Positions 63,157-64,000 of a DNA stretch of 64,000 bases are shown one piece after another. The translations under genes were made by a program, and so were the position numbers. How positions within the stretch are numbered: the stretch's first letter is position 1; each line of letters begins with the position of its first letter. The notes beneath the pieces were generated by a model. That model saw nothing but the letters and a program-made list of their open reading frames with translations. It had not been told where the DNA came from and searched no databases. Origin of the DNA: Catalinimonas sp038039535 (GTDB taxonomy: Bacteria; Bacteroidota; Bacteroidia; Cytophagales; Cyclobacteriaceae); the NCBI RefSeq assembly GCF_038039535.1, contig NZ_JBBPHP010000004.1, forward strand, positions 1 through 64,000, in the 5' to 3' direction.

Positions 63157-63972
63157 TTAATTATTGCTAAAGTTATTAATCAGCACAATCAAGGTTAAAG
63201 TGCTGGTAATCAAACTTAAAATCGGAGAAATATCTCGTACAGCCTCACTCGTCACCCGCTGCACTGGCTGTACATATATAATATCATTGGGTAATACTTT
63301 CAGTGAAGCTTCTTTCATTCCCTCAACCGTTGATAAGTTAATGATTCTGACCTCTGGATCGTTCAGATCACCTCTAATCAAACGGATTTTATCAACTCTG
63401 GATTGTGTCCCGACCCCTCCAGCTCGTGCAAGTATTTCAATCAAATTAGTATTCTCATTTTGTAAAGGAATTACCTGCCCCCCTGTTGAGCCTAATATCA
63501 CTACTCTTTTATTAACATAACGAGTAATCACAAAAGCATCCTCATAGTAAGCAGAGTACTCAGTTTCCAGCAAACTGTCCGCTTCATAGAGTGTCAATCC
63601 TTCCAGTTCAATATCACCGATCAGCGGTAACTTTACCATTCCACCTTCTCTTATCAGAAACTGTGGCTGTTGCTGCTGCGTCCTGAATTGTTGATTGCCA
63701 GCTCCTGAATTGAGTTCACGTCTGATTTCATTATTAGGATCAATTATTAGTTCACCTTCATTGGTATAGACTTCTACTTCAATATAATCGTTTTCCTGCA
63801 AAGTATAATTGCTCTTTGCATCCTCAACTGCCAGAAGTACATTTTCAGGAATCAGCTCAGTCTCAGTACGAAAGAGAATCCTATTCTTATAAATTCCGCA
63901 ACCGCTAAGCAGCCCTGTAGCACACAGGAACAATACAACGTATTTGAAAGGCCCTATTAATGTTTGAATCAA
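63157..63972 (-). CDS. Wza-like polysaccharide export lipoprotein
   Basis: 271 residues. Lipobox LLSGCGIYKN. Poly_export domain with LQENDYIEVEVYTNEGE and REGGMVKLPLIGDIELEGLTLYEADSLL, then an SLBB-like domain (VVILGSTGGQVIPLQNENTNL, ILARAGGV, PNDIIYVQP) and a C-terminal hydrophobic segment (SLITSTLTLIVLI) that may insert in a membrane. It forms the outer-membrane pore for the polysaccharide handled by Wzc (2 bases downstream). The locus continues beyond the right edge. Confidence 0.93.
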   Translation of the reverse strand: MIQTLIGPFKYVVLFLCATGLLSGCGIYKNRILFRTETELIPENVLLAVEDAKSNYTLQENDYIEVEVYTNEGELIIDPNNEIRRELNSGAGNQQFRTQQQQPQFLIREGGMVKLPLIGDIELEGLTLYEADSLLETEYSAYYEDAFVITRYVNKRVVILGSTGGQVIPLQNENTNLIEILARAGGVGTQSRVDKIRLIRGDLNDPEVRIINLSTVEGMKEASLKVLPNDIIYVQPVQRVTSEAVRDISPILSLITSTLTLIVLINNFSNN

Positions 63973-64000
63973 GAGTATCAGTTAGTTTTACTTCTGGGCA

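Noticed and set aside
1..64000. Insertion sequences, prophage, tRNA or rRNA
   Set aside because: No transposase, integrase, phage structural gene or RNA-gene pattern was found on either strand by eye.

Overview
The window looks like a chromosomal segment of a Bacteroidota bacterium, most likely of the order Cytophagales. The reasons are four SusC/SusD outer-membrane uptake pairs, frequent lipoproteins and signal peptides ending in A-Q, multi-PAS hybrid kinases, a KDO pathway gene, and one clean Bacteroidota-type promoter (TTG, 19 bp, TAnnTTTG). I see no tRNA, rRNA, CRISPR, phage or transposase gene.

Layout. 1-6.2 kb: signalling genes on the minus strand (edge-truncated multi-PAS protein, NarL-type regulator, hybrid kinase with receiver and HPt domains). 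6.7-11.3 kb: M14 carboxypeptidase, a 45-codon remnant of a thiamine-diphosphate enzyme, a DUF3291-like protein and a Tat-exported metallophosphoesterase. 11.5-16.8 kb: six minus-strand genes, several AT-rich and poorly conserved, with imperfectly palindromic repeats of about 105 bp in four of the gaps; this looks like a gene-cassette array. 17.0-18.7 kb: a 42-bp tandem array, a helical unknown protein and a DUF4440 lipoprotein. 18.8-24.9 kb: membrane histidine kinase, then a second M14 peptidase and an amidase.

24.9-52.1 kb: four SusC/SusD transport operons on the minus strand, ended by hairpin terminators. They are interrupted by a divergent redoxin / cytochrome c-monooxygenase pair (30.1-32.1 kb) and by a second tandem array, of palindromic 21-bp units, beside another helical unknown protein (39.9-40.7 kb). 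Secreted peptidases and an amidase border the first pair, so peptide uptake is a reasonable guess for it. A GH113-like hydrolase follows at 52.2 kb.

53.4-64 kb: hemE, succinate-semialdehyde dehydrogenase, a repeat-rich region carrying a propeller lipoprotein and a DUF433/DUF5615 toxin-antitoxin pair, DinB-like protein, kdsB, an unknown lipoprotein, and the Wzc/Wza pair of a capsule or exopolysaccharide export locus that continues off the right edge.

The most unusual content is not the transport genes but the repeat structures: the cassette-like array with covarying hairpin elements (12.1-16.0 kb), the two indel-free 21/42-bp arrays, each beside a gene for a small helical protein, a family of hairpins with a CAA loop, and a short palindrome that brackets the genes at 56.5-58.7 kb.
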